Source of the DNA: Chloroflexota bacterium
Lineage (GTDB): Bacteria; Chloroflexota; Limnocylindria; Limnocylindrales; CSP1-4
Direction of reading: 5' to 3'
NCBI GenBank assembly: GCA_021785115.1
Contig: JAJYGO010000174.1
Location: 1-6,449 of the forward strand
Length of the DNA stretch: 6,449 nt
Shown: positions 5,469 to 6,449 of the stretch, piece after piece
Numbering within the stretch: the stretch's first letter is position 1
Layout: every line of letters starts with the position of its first letter
Program-made: the position numbers and the translations under genes
The notes under the pieces: model-generated
Databases searched by the model: none
What the model saw: only the letters and a program-made list of their open reading frames with translations
Told to the model about the DNA's origin: nothing

Positions 5469-6209
5469 TCACGCGTCGGCTGATCGGAGTGCCGCGTCGA
5501 CCGCGGCCATCGCTCGCCCGAGAAGCGCTGCTAACTCAGTCGACGAGATCGCCGGAGCCGCAACTTCGAGCATGCGTGCATCCGCGAAGGTCGTGACCCA
5601 TGCCGACCGAGCGTCGCTCCGGATCCAGTGCGCCGCCTGGGCTTTGGACAGGAACCGGCCGGTGGCGATATAAACCATCGCGCGACTCGCCGTAAACACC
5701 TTGTATTCGACGGTCCCGTGCGTGGCAGCCCACAGGAGCTCGTCTCGGACTCCCAGGAGGACCAGGCTAGCGGGCAGGACCGGGAGCAAGGCCTGCGGAT
5801 CTGGCCCGTAGGCGGAGTACCCATGCGCTCGCGCGATCGCGATATGCATCACGAGACCTCGGTCGCCAGCACGTCCGCGCCCGTCGACGACTCGAGTTGC
5901 CGACTCGTGTGTTCGAGTATGGAGGTGGATCTGGAAGGGAGGATCAGGACGCCGGGCGTCGAGCAAGTCCTGCCGCGAGAGCAGCGAAAGCTCCAGGCCG
6001 CCAGCCGGGTACTGGAGCGAGAGCAGGCGATCCTGAACCTCGCCGAATGACAGGTCCGTGAGGTCTCGGGCAGAAACGGCGAGCATGTCGAGATCACTTC
6101 GCGTCGGCGAGTAATCGCCGAGGACGCCGGAACCATGCAGTATCACGCCGCGAAGGTGCCGCCCGAGACTCGCGTGTAGCTGCCGGGCGACGGCCCTTGC
6201 TGACTCCAT
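5469..6209 (-). CDS. AadA-like aminoglycoside nucleotidyltransferase
   Basis: The product is 246 residues, close to the usual 260 or so of ANT(3'')/ANT(9) enzymes, which transfer AMP from ATP to streptomycin or spectinomycin in the cytoplasm. The N-terminal nucleotidyltransferase fold shows the hallmark Gly26-Ser27 and Asp39-x-Asp41 in HGSGVLGDYSPTRSDLDML. Glu73 in GLELSLL sits where AadA has its catalytic Glu (LEVTVV). The C-terminal half fits the DUF4111 helical domain: DRGLVMHIAIARAHGYSAYGPDP (116-138), then KVFTASRAMVYIATGRFLSKAQAAHW (170-195), which parallels the LSRIWYSAVTGKIAPKDVAADW segment of AadA. Identity to classical AadA looks low, so the antibiotic substrate is uncertain, and it may be a chromosomal relative with another small-molecule target. 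The start is the first ATG before the fold (MESARAV); the ribosome site is weak, and a GTG at 6242 is possible. Upstream is a partial gene, downstream the 499-residue protein. Confidence 0.82.
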   Translation of the reverse strand: MESARAVARQLHASLGRHLRGVILHGSGVLGDYSPTRSDLDMLAVSARDLTDLSFGEVQDRLLSLQYPAGGLELSLLSRQDLLDARRPDPPFQIHLHTRTHESATRVVDGRGRAGDRGLVMHIAIARAHGYSAYGPDPQALLPVLPASLVLLGVRDELLWAATHGTVEYKVFTASRAMVYIATGRFLSKAQAAHWIRSDARSAWVTTFADARMLEVAAPAISSTELAALLGRAMAAVDAALRSADA

Positions 6210-6234
6210 CGCCCGCGGGTCTGGAACGATGGAG
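6204..6234. repeat. CTCCATC / GATGGAG inverted pair over the AadA-like start
   Basis: CTCCATC at 6204-6210 contains the complement of the start codon, and GATGGAG lies at 6228-6234, giving a 7-bp inverted repeat with a 17-base loop. CGATGGAGCC at 6227-6236 is identical to 3473-3482. In the transcript the stem would place the start codon in a paired region, which could lower translation. Chance similarity is possible because ATGGAG is simply Met-Glu. Confidence 0.35.
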
Positions 6235-6255
6235 CCGGACACGGTGGCTTGGGTA

Positions 6256-6277
6256 CTAGCCCTGCTTGCGGGGCTAG
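6256..6277 (-). terminator. Hairpin at the stop codon of the partial upstream gene
   Basis: CTAGCCC at 6256-6262 and GGGCTAG at 6271-6277 form a perfect 7-bp stem with an 8-base loop. On the minus strand the stem begins at the TAG stop of the partial gene and lies about 47 bases before the AadA-like start. There is no T-run, so it may be a weak terminator, an RNA-stabilising stem or a leader element for the next gene. Confidence 0.4.
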
Positions 6278-6449
6278 CTCGTAACTCGTGGTTCCGCACC
6301 GGCGGGCTCGAGTGGTACCCGGAATGCGGCGCCAGGTGTCTCCAGGACGCGCCGGGTGCCGGCGATGACCAGTGTCGGCGGTTCCGGCCCAACGATCCGA
6401 GCGGTGACGTCGATAGAGCTGTTCGTGGCACTAGATCGGGAGGGCACAC
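6274..6449 (-). CDS. Partial gene entering from the right edge, C-terminal end only
   Basis: The minus strand is open from the window edge to a TAG at 6274-6276. The last residues read NSSIDVTARIVGPEPPTLVIAG and then RRVLETPGAAFRVPLEPAGAEPRVTS. The alternation of hydrophobic and small residues with Pro and Gly looks like a beta-rich protein end, and about two thirds of third codon positions are G/C. The competing frame, an upstream extension of the AadA-like gene, is Ser/Arg/His-rich and looks like a shadow. I recognise no family. The gap to the AadA-like start is 64 bp, so the two could be cotranscribed. The start lies outside the window, unless a GTG near 6447 is used. Confidence 0.4.
   Translation of the reverse strand, partial: VPSRSSATNSSIDVTARIVGPEPPTLVIAGTRRVLETPGAAFRVPLEPAGAEPRVTS

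Overview
This is a GC-rich bacterial segment with strong Shine-Dalgarno sequences and G/C-biased third codon positions. It looks like the chromosome or accessory DNA of a high-GC soil or environmental bacterium. Actinomycetota or Chloroflexota are the best guesses, from protein style only; nothing here fixes the taxonomy. The gene set (a tyrosine recombinase, a phage-like small protein, a widespread uncharacterised protein, an antibiotic-adenylyltransferase homologue) points to an accessory region rather than a core locus.

Layout. Positions 1-42 are probably the tail of a plus-strand gene, and about 43-551 holds no convincing gene. A small minus-strand acidic protein (552-797) follows, then a long intergenic stretch that includes an AT-richer patch (about 1021-1145). 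A plus-strand set comes next: a membrane-anchored small protein with a winged-helix-like tail (1288-1674), a tyrosine recombinase with Cre-like Trp in the catalytic set (1844-2818), and a small protein resembling phage/mobile-element proteins (2818-3399) that overlaps the recombinase stop codon. Two copies of a GTTCCCCGAAC dyad sit just upstream of the recombinase.

The convergent gap 3400-3784 is the most structured DNA in the window. It has a cluster of CTCCATC/GATGGAG heptamers, an outer inverted repeat of about 14 bp (longer with mismatches), and a 27-bp near-perfect dyad nested inside it. Beyond the gap, three minus-strand genes lie in tandem. In transcription order they are a partial gene entering from the right edge (6449-6274), an AadA-like aminoglycoside nucleotidyltransferase (6209-5469), and a 499-residue protein of unknown function with a C-terminal winged helix (5284-3785).

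How the parts may work together. The plus-strand genes look like the integration module of a mobile element. The 499-residue protein and the structured DNA beside its 3' end could form a second unit, but that is inference. No known defence system, CRISPR array, tRNA or rRNA was seen.
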